A stretch of 37,040 bases of DNA from CAYJAD01 sp964371195 (GTDB lineage: Bacteria; Desulfobacterota; Desulfovibrionia; Desulfovibrionales; Desulfovibrionaceae): positions 1-37,040 of the forward strand of contig CAYJLD010000017.1 of assembly GCA_964371195.1 (NCBI GenBank), given 5' to 3'. Of the stretch, positions 22,615-31,588 are shown one piece after another. Below the pieces are notes generated by a model, which was not told the DNA's origin, did not search any database, and was given only the letters and a program-made list of their open reading frames with translations. Every line of letters begins with the position of its first letter. The first letter of the stretch is position 1. A program made the position numbers and the translations under genes.

Positions 22615-24618
22615 ATGAGAATAGCACTGGCGGGTAATCCTAATAGCGGCAAAACAACTTTGTTTAATGCTATAACTGGTAAGATTGAAAAGGTTGGTAA
22701 CTGGGCTGGGGTTACAGTTGAGAAGAAAGAGGGAAGCATTAAGCAACATCTTTTAAGTGATTCACAGTCAATGGTTGCAGTGGATTTACCTGGTGCTTAT
22801 TCTATGTCGCCCTTTACTTCTGAAGAAAATGTAACCCGTAAATTTGTTCAAGATGAAAATCCAGAAGCTATCATTAATATAGTTGATGCAACAAATTTGA
22901 GTCGTAGTCTTTTCTTTACTACCCAGCTTTTAGAGGTGGGTGTGCCAGTGGTTGTAGCCTTAAATAAAAGTGATTTGAATTTAAAAAAAGGCATAACGAT
23001 TGACTTGCAAAAGCTTTCAGAAAAGCTGGGTTGTCCTGTAGTTGCCACCACTGCTACTAATTCAAGCGATAATGGCCTAAAGGAACTTATGGCCACAGTT
23101 GCTAGTGTAAGGGGTAAAGGCCAAGTTGCTCCATTTAGTCAAGAAGTTCATGCTGCCAATAAAGAAGAAGCTAGAGACTATGACCTTAAGCGTTATGATT
23201 TTGTAAACGCTATTGTTACCGAGATAGAAAAACGTTCGGAGGCTTATAATAAACAATCTATGCAAGATGCCGCTGATCAAATTTTAGCTAATAAGTATCT
23301 GGGTATTCCTATATTTGCTCTTGTTATGTGGGCTGTATTCTATATTTCACAAACCACACTGGGTACATTTATTGCCGACTTCTTGGTAGGCTATATTGAC
23401 ATGTTTAATGAATGGGCTGGTGAGGCCTTGGGTGATGATATTTCACCTCTTGCACAATCTTTATTATTAGATGGTATTGTTGGTGGTGTGGGTGCAGTTG
23501 TTGGATTTTTACCACTTATTATGGTAATGTTTTTCTTGCTAGCTCTCTTGGAAGACTGCGGATATATGGCTCGCGTAGCAGTGGTTATGGATAGATATAT
23601 GCAATTTGTTGGTCTTTCCGGTAAATCTATCATTCCCATGGTTATTGGTACAGGTTGCGCCATTCCTGGAGTTATGGCAACGCGTACCATTAGAAATGAG
23701 CGTCAGCGCAGAACAACAGCTATGCTAACGCCCTTCATGCCTTGTGGAGCTAAGCTACCTGTAATTGCACTTTTTGCTGGGGCATTTTTTGCTGATGATC
23801 CATGGGTAGGTACATCTATGTACTTTATGGGTATTGCCTTAATTGTTTTTGGGGCTTTTTTGATTAAACGTATTTCTGGGAATAGAGATGCACAATCATT
23901 CTTTATTATGGAGCTACCTGAGTATCAATTCCCAAGTTTGGGTCGTGCTGCGTTATCCATGTTATCTCGCGGTAAGGCCTTCTTGATTAAAGCAGCAACA
24001 GTAATTCTTGTGTGTAATGCTGTAGTGCAAATTATGCAAACGTTTGATTGGTCCTTCAATGTGGTTGCTGAGGGTGCAGAAAGTACAAGTATTCTAGCAT
24101 CTGTGGCAGGCCCTTTTGCCATTTTATTATTACCACTAGGCTTTGGAGCATGGCAACTTGCAGCGGCAGCAATCACTGGTTTTATTGCCAAGGAAAACGT
24201 AGTTGGTACATTAGCAGTTGTTTATGGGATTACAAACTTTATTGACACAGAAGAACTAGCCCTTATTGATGGAGCAAGTTCTGTTGCTCAAACCATGGGC
24301 ATGACCCAAGTGGCGGCTCTTGCATATCTTGTGTTTAATTTATTCACCCCACCTTGCTTTGCAGCCATTGGGGCTATGAATGCTGAAATGGAAAATAAAA
24401 AATGGCTTTTTGCTGGTATAGGTTTGCAGTTTGGAACTGCATTTGTGGTAGCATTTTTAATTTATCAAATTGGTACACTAATCACATTAGGCACAGTGGG
24501 TACAGCATTTATTCCTGGCCTTATAGTAGTTGCTGCATTACTTAGTTTGTTGGTTTATTTAGTCAAAAAGGGGGATTCCATTTCTGCTCAAACATATAAG
24601 GCAGCTGTTGTTCGATAG
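22615..24618 (+). CDS. feoB: Ferrous iron transporter FeoB
   Basis: GTPase-coupled inner-membrane importer of Fe(II). The N-terminal G domain has G1 GNPNSGKT (residues 7-14), G3 DLPGAYS and G4 NKSD. A helical spacer follows, then the membrane domain from about residue 225, with the two gate motifs (GTGCAIPGVMATRT and TPFMPCGAKLPVIALFAG) including the conserved cysteines. The 667-aa length is at the short end for the family, and no FeoC-like domain is fused. AAGGAG lies before ATG 22615. It is in an operon with feoA upstream and probably the Cys-rich FeoB-associated gene downstream. Confidence 0.97.
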   Translation: MRIALAGNPNSGKTTLFNAITGKIEKVGNWAGVTVEKKEGSIKQHLLSDSQSMVAVDLPGAYSMSPFTSEENVTRKFVQDENPEAIINIVDATNLSRSLFFTTQLLEVGVPVVVALNKSDLNLKKGITIDLQKLSEKLGCPVVATTATNSSDNGLKELMATVASVRGKGQVAPFSQEVHAANKEEARDYDLKRYDFVNAIVTEIEKRSEAYNKQSMQDAADQILANKYLGIPIFALVMWAVFYISQTTLGTFIADFLVGYIDMFNEWAGEALGDDISPLAQSLLLDGIVGGVGAVVGFLPLIMVMFFLLALLEDCGYMARVAVVMDRYMQFVGLSGKSIIPMVIGTGCAIPGVMATRTIRNERQRRTTAMLTPFMPCGAKLPVIALFAGAFFADDPWVGTSMYFMGIALIVFGAFLIKRISGNRDAQSFFIMELPEYQFPSLGRAALSMLSRGKAFLIKAATVILVCNAVVQIMQTFDWSFNVVAEGAESTSILASVAGPFAILLLPLGFGAWQLAAAAITGFIAKENVVGTLAVVYGITNFIDTEELALIDGASSVAQTMGMTQVAALAYLVFNLFTPPCFAAIGAMNAEMENKKWLFAGIGLQFGTAFVVAFLIYQIGTLITLGTVGTAFIPGLIVVAALLSLLVYLVKKGDSISAQTYKAAVVR

Positions 24619-24641
24619 GTAATCTATTTATATCAACCTTT

Positions 24642-24674
24642 CTCATGGTTAGTGATGATTTTACTAACCATGAG
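24642..24674. repeat. Perfect hairpin between feoB and its associated small gene
   Basis: CTCATGGTTAGT (24642-24653) pairs with ACTAACCATGAG (24663-24674), 12 bp with a 9-nt loop. No U-run follows, so it is probably not a full terminator but an mRNA stability or processing stem that would set the ratio of feoB to the downstream gene. Confidence 0.65.
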
Positions 24675-24700
24675 GAATATAAACTTAAAGGGGCAAAAAA

Positions 24701-24916
24701 ATGAATGAATTTATTGTTTGGGCAATAATTTTTGCTATTTTAGGTTCGGCCGTGGGATATATTGTTGTGCAAAAGAAAAAGGGTGTAAAATGCGTTGGTT
24801 GCGCATCAGAAACCCCATGCGCTTGTCTACAAGAAAAAGAACATAGTTGCGCTTGTCAAACAAATACATCACAAGCTAGTAGTTGTTGTGGTAAGCATAC
24901 TGTTCCCTTAAGTTAA
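24701..24916 (+). CDS. FeoB-associated Cys-rich membrane protein
   Basis: A 71-aa protein with one N-terminal membrane helix (residues 5-23) and a cytoplasmic or periplasmic tail with eight cysteines (31, 34, 40, 42, 50, 52, 62, 63) in CVGC, CAC, CAC and CC groups. This layout and the position after feoB match the FeoB_associated family (PF12669 type). It is presumed to bind iron or help FeoB; its mechanism is not established. AAGGGG precedes the ATG. The operon ends with the terminator at 24936. Confidence 0.85.
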   Translation: MNEFIVWAIIFAILGSAVGYIVVQKKKGVKCVGCASETPCACLQEKEHSCACQTNTSQASSCCGKHTVPLS

Positions 24917-24935
24917 AGAACCTTGTCCTTCCTTT

Positions 24936-24969
24936 AAAGCTCTCATGGCCTTGCTGTGGGAGCTTTTTT
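24936..24969 (+). terminator. Rho-independent terminator of the feo operon
   Basis: AAAGCTC (24936-24942) pairs with GAGCTTT (24960-24966), extended inward by TCA...TG pairs, and runs into six T residues (24964-24969). Confidence 0.85.
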
Positions 24970-25058
24970 GTTGTGAACGAAAACCTCCCGCTAGGTTGGT
25001 GAATTCTTACTTTGTAATTTTGCTTGAGATAGGTACACATTTGATTTAAATTTATGCC

Positions 25059-26897
25059 ATGATGCAAAGACCGGAAGCTCAAACTATTCCAACTACGCCA
25101 GGTGTATATATCTTTAAAAATGCGCAAGGTCGTATTTTATATGTAGGCAAGGCTAGGATTTTGCGTAAGCGTCTAATGTCTTATTTTAGGGAAGATGGTT
25201 TACCCGCAAAAACTAAGGCTATGTTACGCCATGCTATAAGTGTTGAAACGCTTTCCACCAATACAGAAAAGGAAGCTTTGCTCTTAGAGTCAAGTTTAAT
25301 TAAAAAACATCGCCCGCATTATAATATTGTTCTACGCGATGATAAACAATATGTATTATTCAAAATTTCATCAAAGCATCCCTATCCACGCCTAGAAGTT
25401 GTTCGTACAGCTAAACGAGATAAAGCAATGTACTTTGGACCATTTACCTCGGCCCAAGCGGCAAGAGAAACATGGAAATTATTACACAAAGCTTTTCCGC
25501 TTAGGCGCTGTACTGATAGGGCCATGCAAAATAGGTCTAGGCCATGTTTGTATCATTTTATGGGACAATGCCCAGCTCCTTGTATGAATTTAATTAGTCC
25601 ACAAGACTATGCTCAAGGTGTGCAAAGGGTAGCTGAGGTTCTTGCTGGACGTTCTGGAGCTTTGTTGCAAGAACTTGAGCTAGAGATGCATCTTGCCTCT
25701 GAAGCGCAAGAGTATGAACGAGCTGCAGTATTGCGTGATCAAGTACGCTCGGTAAAGCGTACGGTGGAACGTCAAGCCGCAGTACTTCCCGGTGGTGCAA
25801 ATATGGATGTTGTTGGTCTTTATGCCGCCGAAAATGGTATGGCTTTGGGCATTTTATTTGTGCGAGAAGGTCTACTTATGGATGGTAGAACCTTTTTTTG
25901 GTCTGGGCTTGATTTTGAGGATAGCCCAGAGTTAATGATATCCTTCTTAGCCCAATTTTATGGTGCTATTACACCTCCAGCGCGTATAGTTTTACCTTGG
26001 ATTCCTAAGGCGGAAGATGCAGAAATAGAAGCTGAAGACAGCCATATGCTTAGTACTTTAGCTCAAAGTTTAGGTGATATACGAGGTGGTGCGGTGCGCA
26101 TTGTAGCCGCAAAAAGTGTGGAAGAAAACGGACTTGTGGATATGGCCTCAGCCAATGCTAGGGAGGAGGCTTTGCGGCGCAAAGGTCAATCTATGGAGGA
26201 GCGCTTAGCCAAAGCATTGCACTTACAATATGCCCCAAGGCGTATAGAATGTGTTGATGTTTCACATACTTCTGGTAAGCAAAATCGTGTAGGTATGGTG
26301 GTTTTTGAGGATGGCAAAGCTCAAAAATCTGCCTATCGTAGCTATGCTATGCCAGATAGTGCTGATGACTATGCAACTCTTGCGGCTTGGGTTTTGCGTC
26401 GTTTAGACTCAGGTCCACCATGGCCTGATCTTTTACTAATAGATGGCGGTAAAGGCCAATTAAATGTGGTGCAAAGAGCTTTGAAAGAAGCTGGTAAGGA
26501 GGGGCTTTTTGCTTCAGCTGCCATAGCTAAAGCGCGTCATGAAGATGGTCGCTCCGATAGGCGAGCTGGTAATATTAGTGATAGAATTTTTTTGCCTGAA
26601 CGTAGTAATCCATTACCATTACGTGAGGGCGCTCCAGAATTATTATTTTTGCAATATGTGCGTGATTGCACACATAGTTTTGCTTTAGGTAGGCATAGAA
26701 CTGCAAGAACTGGTGCTGCTTTATCTAGTGAGCTTATGCGTATACCTGGGGTTGGTTTAGCCACTGCTAAATTGCTTTGGCAACATTTTTCCAGCCTTGA
26801 AGCTATGCGCAAAGCTACCCTAGAAGATTTAATAAAAATCCCAAGCATTGGTAAGGCTAAAGCCAAAAGCTTACAAGAACAATTAAAAAAGCTTTAG
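25059..26897 (+). CDS. uvrC: Excinuclease ABC subunit C
   Basis: Makes the two incisions in nucleotide excision repair. Domains in order: a GIY-YIG nuclease (G15-V-Y17, Y28-V-G30-K31 and R34-type residues) for the 3' cut, a Cys-containing region with CLYHFMGQCPAPC, a UVR motif around ASEAQEYERAAVLRDQV for UvrB contact, an RNase-H-like 5' nuclease (ECVDVSHTSGKQNRVGMVVFEDG, then LLIDGGKGQL), and C-terminal tandem helix-hairpin-helix motifs (RIPGVGLATAKLL, KIPSIGKAKAKSL). Length 612 aa is normal. ATG 25059 and the adjoining ATG 25062 are equally possible; no clear ribosome-binding site. Confidence 0.97.
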   Translation: MMQRPEAQTIPTTPGVYIFKNAQGRILYVGKARILRKRLMSYFREDGLPAKTKAMLRHAISVETLSTNTEKEALLLESSLIKKHRPHYNIVLRDDKQYVLFKISSKHPYPRLEVVRTAKRDKAMYFGPFTSAQAARETWKLLHKAFPLRRCTDRAMQNRSRPCLYHFMGQCPAPCMNLISPQDYAQGVQRVAEVLAGRSGALLQELELEMHLASEAQEYERAAVLRDQVRSVKRTVERQAAVLPGGANMDVVGLYAAENGMALGILFVREGLLMDGRTFFWSGLDFEDSPELMISFLAQFYGAITPPARIVLPWIPKAEDAEIEAEDSHMLSTLAQSLGDIRGGAVRIVAAKSVEENGLVDMASANAREEALRRKGQSMEERLAKALHLQYAPRRIECVDVSHTSGKQNRVGMVVFEDGKAQKSAYRSYAMPDSADDYATLAAWVLRRLDSGPPWPDLLLIDGGKGQLNVVQRALKEAGKEGLFASAAIAKARHEDGRSDRRAGNISDRIFLPERSNPLPLREGAPELLFLQYVRDCTHSFALGRHRTARTGAALSSELMRIPGVGLATAKLLWQHFSSLEAMRKATLEDLIKIPSIGKAKAKSLQEQLKKL

Positions 26898-27082
26898 TTT
26901 AAAAAAGCATAATAATTTTTTACAACGACTTTTAAAATAATTAAAATTTTTTTTTAAAACCATCTCAATTACGTTGCTATTTGAATGAGAGTAATGTAGT
27001 TTATTTAACTTAATATCTCTATATATTAAGTAGTTTCTAACCCCAGTGATAATCTAATAAGTTGAGTAGCCAAGGGGAAAGC

Positions 27083-29449
27083 ATGAATACACATATTCAA
27101 AAGGAAGAAAAGAGTTTTGGTATAACGTTAAAGTTAGCATTTATTTTATTAATGCTATTTTGGACGCTTATTCTTGGAGCTTCGCTTTGGTTTAATATGA
27201 ATAATACCTATAGCTACAGCGAAGCAGCCGCTCGTATTCAAGCGCGCACAGCCTTTGAAAAAGATGTTATTTACCGTAATTGGAACTCCATGCTTGGTGG
27301 AATCTACGCACAAATTACCGAAAATACACCACCTAATCCATATCTTGATGAAAATGGTCGAGATGTTACCACAAATAATGGCTTAGAACTTACCAAGATT
27401 AATCCTGCCTATATGACAAGATTAATTCATGAAATAGGTGCTACAGAGGGAGGTGTTCAAGGGCATATCACCAGTAATCTTCCTATTCGGCCTGCCAATA
27501 AGCCCACAGAATGGGAAGCACAGGCTCTTGTACTTTTAGAAAGTGGTCAAGCAGAAGAAGTTTCAGAAATACGAACAGTTGATAATAAAGAGTATTTATA
27601 TTTTATTAGACCATTGATGGTGCAAGAGAGCTGCATGCCTTGCCATGCATTTCAAGGTTATAATGTAGGGGCAGTAAGAGGCGGTATAAGCGTGACTGTT
27701 CCCATGAGTCCCTTCAATGAAGTAGCCCATGAAAATATAATTAAACTTGTGAATACACATGTAATAATATGGTTTTTGGGTGGCCTATTTTTGGTATATG
27801 GATTTAAAACAATGTTGGTTCATGAGAAAAAGAGAGATTATGCCGAACGACAACTATATGAACTTAATCAAGAATTAGAACAAAAAGTTAATGATGCTAT
27901 TGAAGAAGTAGAGAAGAGGCAAGTAGCATTACAGAATTTTATTAATAATAATGACGGATTGGCCTACTTAAAGGATAGTAAACTTCGATATACTATGGCT
28001 AATAAGAACTATGAGCATTTTACTAAAAGCTATTTATTCCTACAAGGGAAAAACAATGCTGACGCAGGCTTACATGCTGAAGTCTTTGAGGAAATAAGCA
28101 TTTACGAAAATGAAGTGCTTTCCACCCAAGAAGCAGCACATCCAGAAAAAGTTTTTGCCTTTGATGATTCCGGAACACTGTATGCTGCTACGATTTTTCC
28201 TGTTTTTGGTAAAAATACTGAACTTGAAGGTGTAGGGGCCATGTTTTTTGATGTAACACAGCGTATTGCTGTGGAAGAAACTATGCGCCTTGCTCAAAAG
28301 GAAGCCGAAAACGCAAGTAAGGTAAAAAGTGAGTTTTTGGCCAATATGAGCCATGAAATCCGTACACCTATGAATGGAATTTTAGGATTATTACATCTTT
28401 TCAATTCAACAAACCTTGATGATAAACAAAGAAACTATGCAGAAAAGATGGATACGTCAGCTAAAAACCTCATGCGTATTATCAATGATATTTTGGACTT
28501 TTCTAAATTTGAAGCTGGTAAAATGGAGATTGAAAAGCAACCTTTTGTTTTACATGGTATAGGGAAAGATGTTGCGGACTTATATGGACATTCATGCGCT
28601 GATAAAGGCTTAACTTTAGATGTTTCTTGCAGTGAACATCATAAAATGCCTATTCTTGGTGATGCATTACGTTTAAAGCAAGTAATTTTTAATCTTATTA
28701 GCAATGCCATCAAATTTACTGCTCCAGGGGGCAGAATTTTCTTAGAAGCTGAAAGCACTATACATAATGACTCAGAGTTGCATTGTACATTTACCGTAAG
28801 TGATACAGGTATTGGTTTATCCCATGAGCAAATAACAAGGCTTTTTTCTGCTTTTTCACAGGCAGATAGTTCTGTAACGCGTAAATACGGTGGGACTGGG
28901 CTTGGTCTTGCTATTTCCAAAAATATTATTAATTTGATGGGCGGAGATATTTGGGTGAAAAGTGAGCTAAATAAGGGCACAACTTTCACTTTTACGGCCC
29001 AATTCCCTATTGACTCTAATGTATCTAATTACCAAGAGCAAGACTTGCCACTTGAAGAAAGTAAAATAGTAACATCATCTAAAGGGCATTTACTCCTTGT
29101 GGAGGATAATGACATAAACCAAATTGTCGCTACAGAAATTTTGCATGCCGCTGGTTATACATTAGATGTTGCTGAAAATGGTCAACAAGCTCTTGATATG
29201 CTAGAAGATGCCCACTATGATTGTATACTCATGGATATACAGATGCCTATTATGGACGGCTATACTGCTACAGGAAAAATTCGCGAACAAGAAAAGTATA
29301 CTAAACTACCTATCATAGCCATGTCTGCCCATGCTATGAAGGGCGATAAAGAAAAAAGTATTGCAAGTGGCATGAATGAGCACATCACAAAACCTATCGA
29401 TCCAGATGAACTCTATAAAGTTTTACGTATTTGGATGCAAAAAGATTGA
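27083..29449 (+). CDS. Hybrid sensor histidine kinase with c-type heme-binding periplasmic domain
   Basis: A 788-aa membrane kinase. Order: membrane helix about 17-37; a periplasmic DUF3365/Tll0287-like domain with a CxxCH heme-attachment motif (C184-M-P-C-H188); a second membrane helix near 230-250; a coiled coil; a PAS-like module; a HisKA box with H424 in ANMSHEIRTPMNG; HATPase_c (N box LISNAIKF, then DTGIGL and GGTGLGLAI); and a receiver with D718 in CILMDIQMPIMDGY and the final KP at about 774. The heme site suggests it senses redox state or a small gas. No DNA-binding partner is adjacent. ATG 27083 follows AAGGGG; an upstream in-frame TTG at 27062 is unlikely to be the start. Confidence 0.9.
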   Translation: MNTHIQKEEKSFGITLKLAFILLMLFWTLILGASLWFNMNNTYSYSEAAARIQARTAFEKDVIYRNWNSMLGGIYAQITENTPPNPYLDENGRDVTTNNGLELTKINPAYMTRLIHEIGATEGGVQGHITSNLPIRPANKPTEWEAQALVLLESGQAEEVSEIRTVDNKEYLYFIRPLMVQESCMPCHAFQGYNVGAVRGGISVTVPMSPFNEVAHENIIKLVNTHVIIWFLGGLFLVYGFKTMLVHEKKRDYAERQLYELNQELEQKVNDAIEEVEKRQVALQNFINNNDGLAYLKDSKLRYTMANKNYEHFTKSYLFLQGKNNADAGLHAEVFEEISIYENEVLSTQEAAHPEKVFAFDDSGTLYAATIFPVFGKNTELEGVGAMFFDVTQRIAVEETMRLAQKEAENASKVKSEFLANMSHEIRTPMNGILGLLHLFNSTNLDDKQRNYAEKMDTSAKNLMRIINDILDFSKFEAGKMEIEKQPFVLHGIGKDVADLYGHSCADKGLTLDVSCSEHHKMPILGDALRLKQVIFNLISNAIKFTAPGGRIFLEAESTIHNDSELHCTFTVSDTGIGLSHEQITRLFSAFSQADSSVTRKYGGTGLGLAISKNIINLMGGDIWVKSELNKGTTFTFTAQFPIDSNVSNYQEQDLPLEESKIVTSSKGHLLLVEDNDINQIVATEILHAAGYTLDVAENGQQALDMLEDAHYDCILMDIQMPIMDGYTATGKIREQEKYTKLPIIAMSAHAMKGDKEKSIASGMNEHITKPIDPDELYKVLRIWMQKD

Positions 29450-29499
29450 TAGCTTTTGACTGGTTATGTGCTGAAATATCATAGGTTTAAGTTTTTTTG

Positions 29500-29583
29500 T
29501 TGTGGCAAGGAAGCTGTTAGATTTGGGAGGCAGAACGTATATTGATACGTGCGTTCAAAATCTACCAGCTGACAAAACCACAA
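29500..29583 (+). ncRNA. Candidate rod-like structured RNA upstream of gltX
   Basis: Three nested stems are visible: TTGTGG/CCACAA (29500-29505 with 29578-29583), AGCTGTTAGATTT with AAATCTACCAGCT (29512-29524 with 29558-29570, 12 of 13 pairs), and ACGTAT/ATACGT (29535-29540 with 29545-29550, loop ATTG). Internal loops separate them, with an asymmetric purine-rich side GGGAGGCAGA. A T-run precedes it and no U-run follows, so it is not a terminator. It matches no RNA family I recognise. Confidence 0.45.
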
Positions 29584-29609
29584 TGAAAAAGATAAATTTG
29601 ATAAAGAAC

Positions 29610-29671
29610 ACAAAAGTTGCGTGAATGGCCAAAAGGCCGTGCTAAAAAACCTCATATCTTACCATAATAAT
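29610..29671 (+). repeat. 62-nt intergenic element, copy B (gltX leader)
   Basis: Ungapped partner of 12214-12275 (44 of 62 identical by hand count). In this copy the variable centre is a perfect GGCC-AAAA-GGCC hairpin. It ends with CATAATAAT and lies 131 nt before gltX. Confidence 0.5.
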
Positions 29672-29735
29672 AAAACAATAAACAAATTTTTAATTACAAT
29701 GACGTGGGGTAGTTCTTGCTAGTTCAATCTTTGTT

Positions 29736-29753
29736 CTTGACTTCTGTGTCAAG
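29736..29753. promoter_or_regulatory. Palindrome in gltX leader
   Basis: CTTGAC (29736-29741) and GTCAAG (29748-29753) form a perfect 6-bp inverted repeat with a 6-bp centre. It could be a dimeric-repressor operator or a small mRNA hairpin; the sequence does not decide. Confidence 0.3.
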
Positions 29754-29802
29754 CCTCCGTAACAAGGTCCCACCTTTTCAAAATTAAAAACATAGGTGTT
29801 TT

Positions 29803-31197
29803 ATGTCAAAAGTTATTACTCGTTTTGCGCCAAGCCCTACAGGTCATTTACATATTGGAGGAGCGCGTACAGCCATTTTTTGCTGGCTTCTTGCCCGCCA
29901 CTTTGGGGGTGAATTTTATTTACGTATTGAAGATACGGATATTGAACGTTCCAAACAAGAATATACTGATTCCATCCTAGCATCTATGTCTTGGCTTGGC
30001 CTTGATTGGAATGCTGAGCCGGTCTATCAAACCAACCGTACAGATTTATATAATAAATACGTAGATATGCTACTTGATAAGGGACATGCTTATTGGTGTT
30101 CTTGCACTCCTGAAGAAGTAGACGCCATGCGTGAGGAGGCTAAATCCAAGGGCTTAAAGCCGCGCTATAATGGTAAATGTCGTGAAAAAAATATTGGTCC
30201 AGGAGCGGGTCACTGTGTACGCTTAAAAGCGCCACTGACTGGTAAAGTGATTTTTGATGATATGGTTAAGGGTGTTATATCAGTAGACGTGGCAGAACTT
30301 GATGATATGATTGTGCGTCGCTCTGATGGCATGCCAACTTATAATATGGCTGTGGTGGTTGATGATCATGATATGGGTATTAGTCATGTAATACGAGGTG
30401 ATGACCACGTTTCTAATACTCCACGTCAAATTTTAATTTATAATGCACTGGAGCTTCCTCTACCACGTTTTGGGCATGTACCAATGATTTTAGGGCCAGA
30501 TAGGCAAAAATTGTCCAAACGACATGGGGCACGTGCTGTTATTGAATATGAACAAGATGGTCTTTTACCCGAGGCTTTGGTTAATTACTTGGTGCGTCTT
30601 GGTTGGTCTCACGGAGATCAAGAAGTTTTTACCCTTGACGAGTTGATTAATCTTTTTGATGGCAATAGCTTAAATGCAGCAGCCTCAGCCTTTGATCCTG
30701 ATAAACTGCAGTGGTTAAATGGGCATTATATTCGTAGTATTGATGTAGAAGATTTAGCAAAGCGCACTATGCCCTTTGTTCAAGCTCTTGGATTTACCCA
30801 AGTAAGCCAAGAAAGGCTTTGTAGCATGGTGGATTTATTTAAAGAGCGTGCCGCCAATTTGATAGACTTAGCTAAGGCCTTACACCCTTTGCTTTTAAAT
30901 TGTGCTGACTTAGCATATGATGAAAATGCTCTAAAAAAGGCGCATAGTACAGAAAGTGCAGGCATAATTGCAAAACTAGGGGAGCAATTTGCTTCTGTCC
31001 ATGATTTTACAGCTCAGACTCTGGAAACAGTTCTGCATGACTTTGTAGAAGATGAGGGGCTAAAATTTAAACAAGTGGGCCCGCCATTAAGGGTGGCTTT
31101 ACTTGGTTATATGGGTGGGCCAGGCTTAGCGCAAGTTATGGCTATACTTGGTAAGGATGAAAGCCTAAATCGTATAAACAAATTTGCTAATCTTTAA
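29803..31197 (+). CDS. gltX: Glutamyl-tRNA synthetase
   Basis: Charges tRNA-Glu with glutamate. A 464-aa class I synthetase with the HIGH-equivalent H17-I-G-G20, the KMSKS-equivalent K236-L-S-K-R240, and RIEDTD near residue 45. Part of a zinc-binding set is visible (WCSC near residue 100 and GKC further on). The C-terminal helical anticodon-binding region ends LARINKF-like (SLNRINKFANL). Length is typical. The start codon has only a weak ribosome-binding site (ATAGGTG). Whether it also charges tRNA-Gln cannot be told here. Confidence 0.97.
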   Translation: MSKVITRFAPSPTGHLHIGGARTAIFCWLLARHFGGEFYLRIEDTDIERSKQEYTDSILASMSWLGLDWNAEPVYQTNRTDLYNKYVDMLLDKGHAYWCSCTPEEVDAMREEAKSKGLKPRYNGKCREKNIGPGAGHCVRLKAPLTGKVIFDDMVKGVISVDVAELDDMIVRRSDGMPTYNMAVVVDDHDMGISHVIRGDDHVSNTPRQILIYNALELPLPRFGHVPMILGPDRQKLSKRHGARAVIEYEQDGLLPEALVNYLVRLGWSHGDQEVFTLDELINLFDGNSLNAAASAFDPDKLQWLNGHYIRSIDVEDLAKRTMPFVQALGFTQVSQERLCSMVDLFKERAANLIDLAKALHPLLLNCADLAYDENALKKAHSTESAGIIAKLGEQFASVHDFTAQTLETVLHDFVEDEGLKFKQVGPPLRVALLGYMGGPGLAQVMAILGKDESLNRINKFANL

Positions 31198-31588
31198 TTT
31201 TTTAAATAATTAATTGTGCCAGATTGCTAACAAAGCTTGCTGGAAAAGGTTTTGTGGAAAAATATTCTCTATCAAGGGAATGTTTTAAAAAATCTATAAT
31301 TACAATGTGTAAATTGGCAAAAAACAGTATTTACTACAATAAAAGTATTTGAGTTTTTAGGGAATATTTTTGTTTTTTAAAGCTTTAGAAATTTAAATGT
31401 GCTATTGCATTTATTTTAAGTTTTACTTTTTTATATAGGGTTTGTACATAAGCTGAGGCTTTTGGTGTGATTTATTGCAAGGTATGTTGCACAAATATAC
31501 TATTGCCAGACGTAAGGCTTATGTGTATTGTGTGCGTCAAACATCGCAGTTTTGTGATAAAAATGATAAAAAGTGGAGGAAAAAGAGA
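31198..31588 (+). other. gltX-livJ intergenic region
   Basis: About 390 bp. Apart from the hairpin at 31259-31286 I see no gene and no convincing promoter. A reading frame open from 31475 joins livJ, but its first 38 residues look unlike any signal peptide and lack a ribosome-binding site, so I treat them as leader. Confidence 0.5.
31259..31286 (+). terminator. Hairpin terminator candidate after gltX
   Basis: AAAATATTCTCT (31259-31270) pairs over 12 bp, including two G-U pairs, with AGGGAATGTTTT (31275-31286) across the tetraloop ATCA. The U-run is contained in the right arm, an A-hairpin-U layout common to intrinsic terminators. Confidence 0.5.

Larger units (their letters stand above)
29450..29802 (+). 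other. gltX leader region
   Basis: 353 bp without a gene but rich in structure: a rod-shaped RNA candidate (29500-29583), copy B of the 62-nt element (29610-29671), a CTTGAC-N6-GTCAAG hairpin or operator (29736-29753), and a small AAGGT/ACCTT stem at about 29764-29776. I looked for a T-box riboswitch before this tRNA synthetase gene and did not find its conserved sequence. Confidence 0.5.

Noticed and set aside
29540..29580. tRNA-like T-loop (GTTCAAAATC) near the gltX leader
   Set aside because: No acceptor, D or anticodon stem can be drawn around it; the bases fit the rod-shaped fold instead.
29759..29768. GTAACAAGGT resembling the 3' end of 16S rRNA
   Set aside because: Only about ten bases match and the neighbouring conserved rRNA sequence is absent; chance or an unrelated motif.
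29450..29802. T-box riboswitch before gltX
   Set aside because: No T-box core sequence, specifier loop or terminator/antiterminator pair was found.
31475..31588. 38-residue extension of LivJ
   Set aside because: A signal peptide must be N-terminal, and GGAGG directly precedes ATG 31589.
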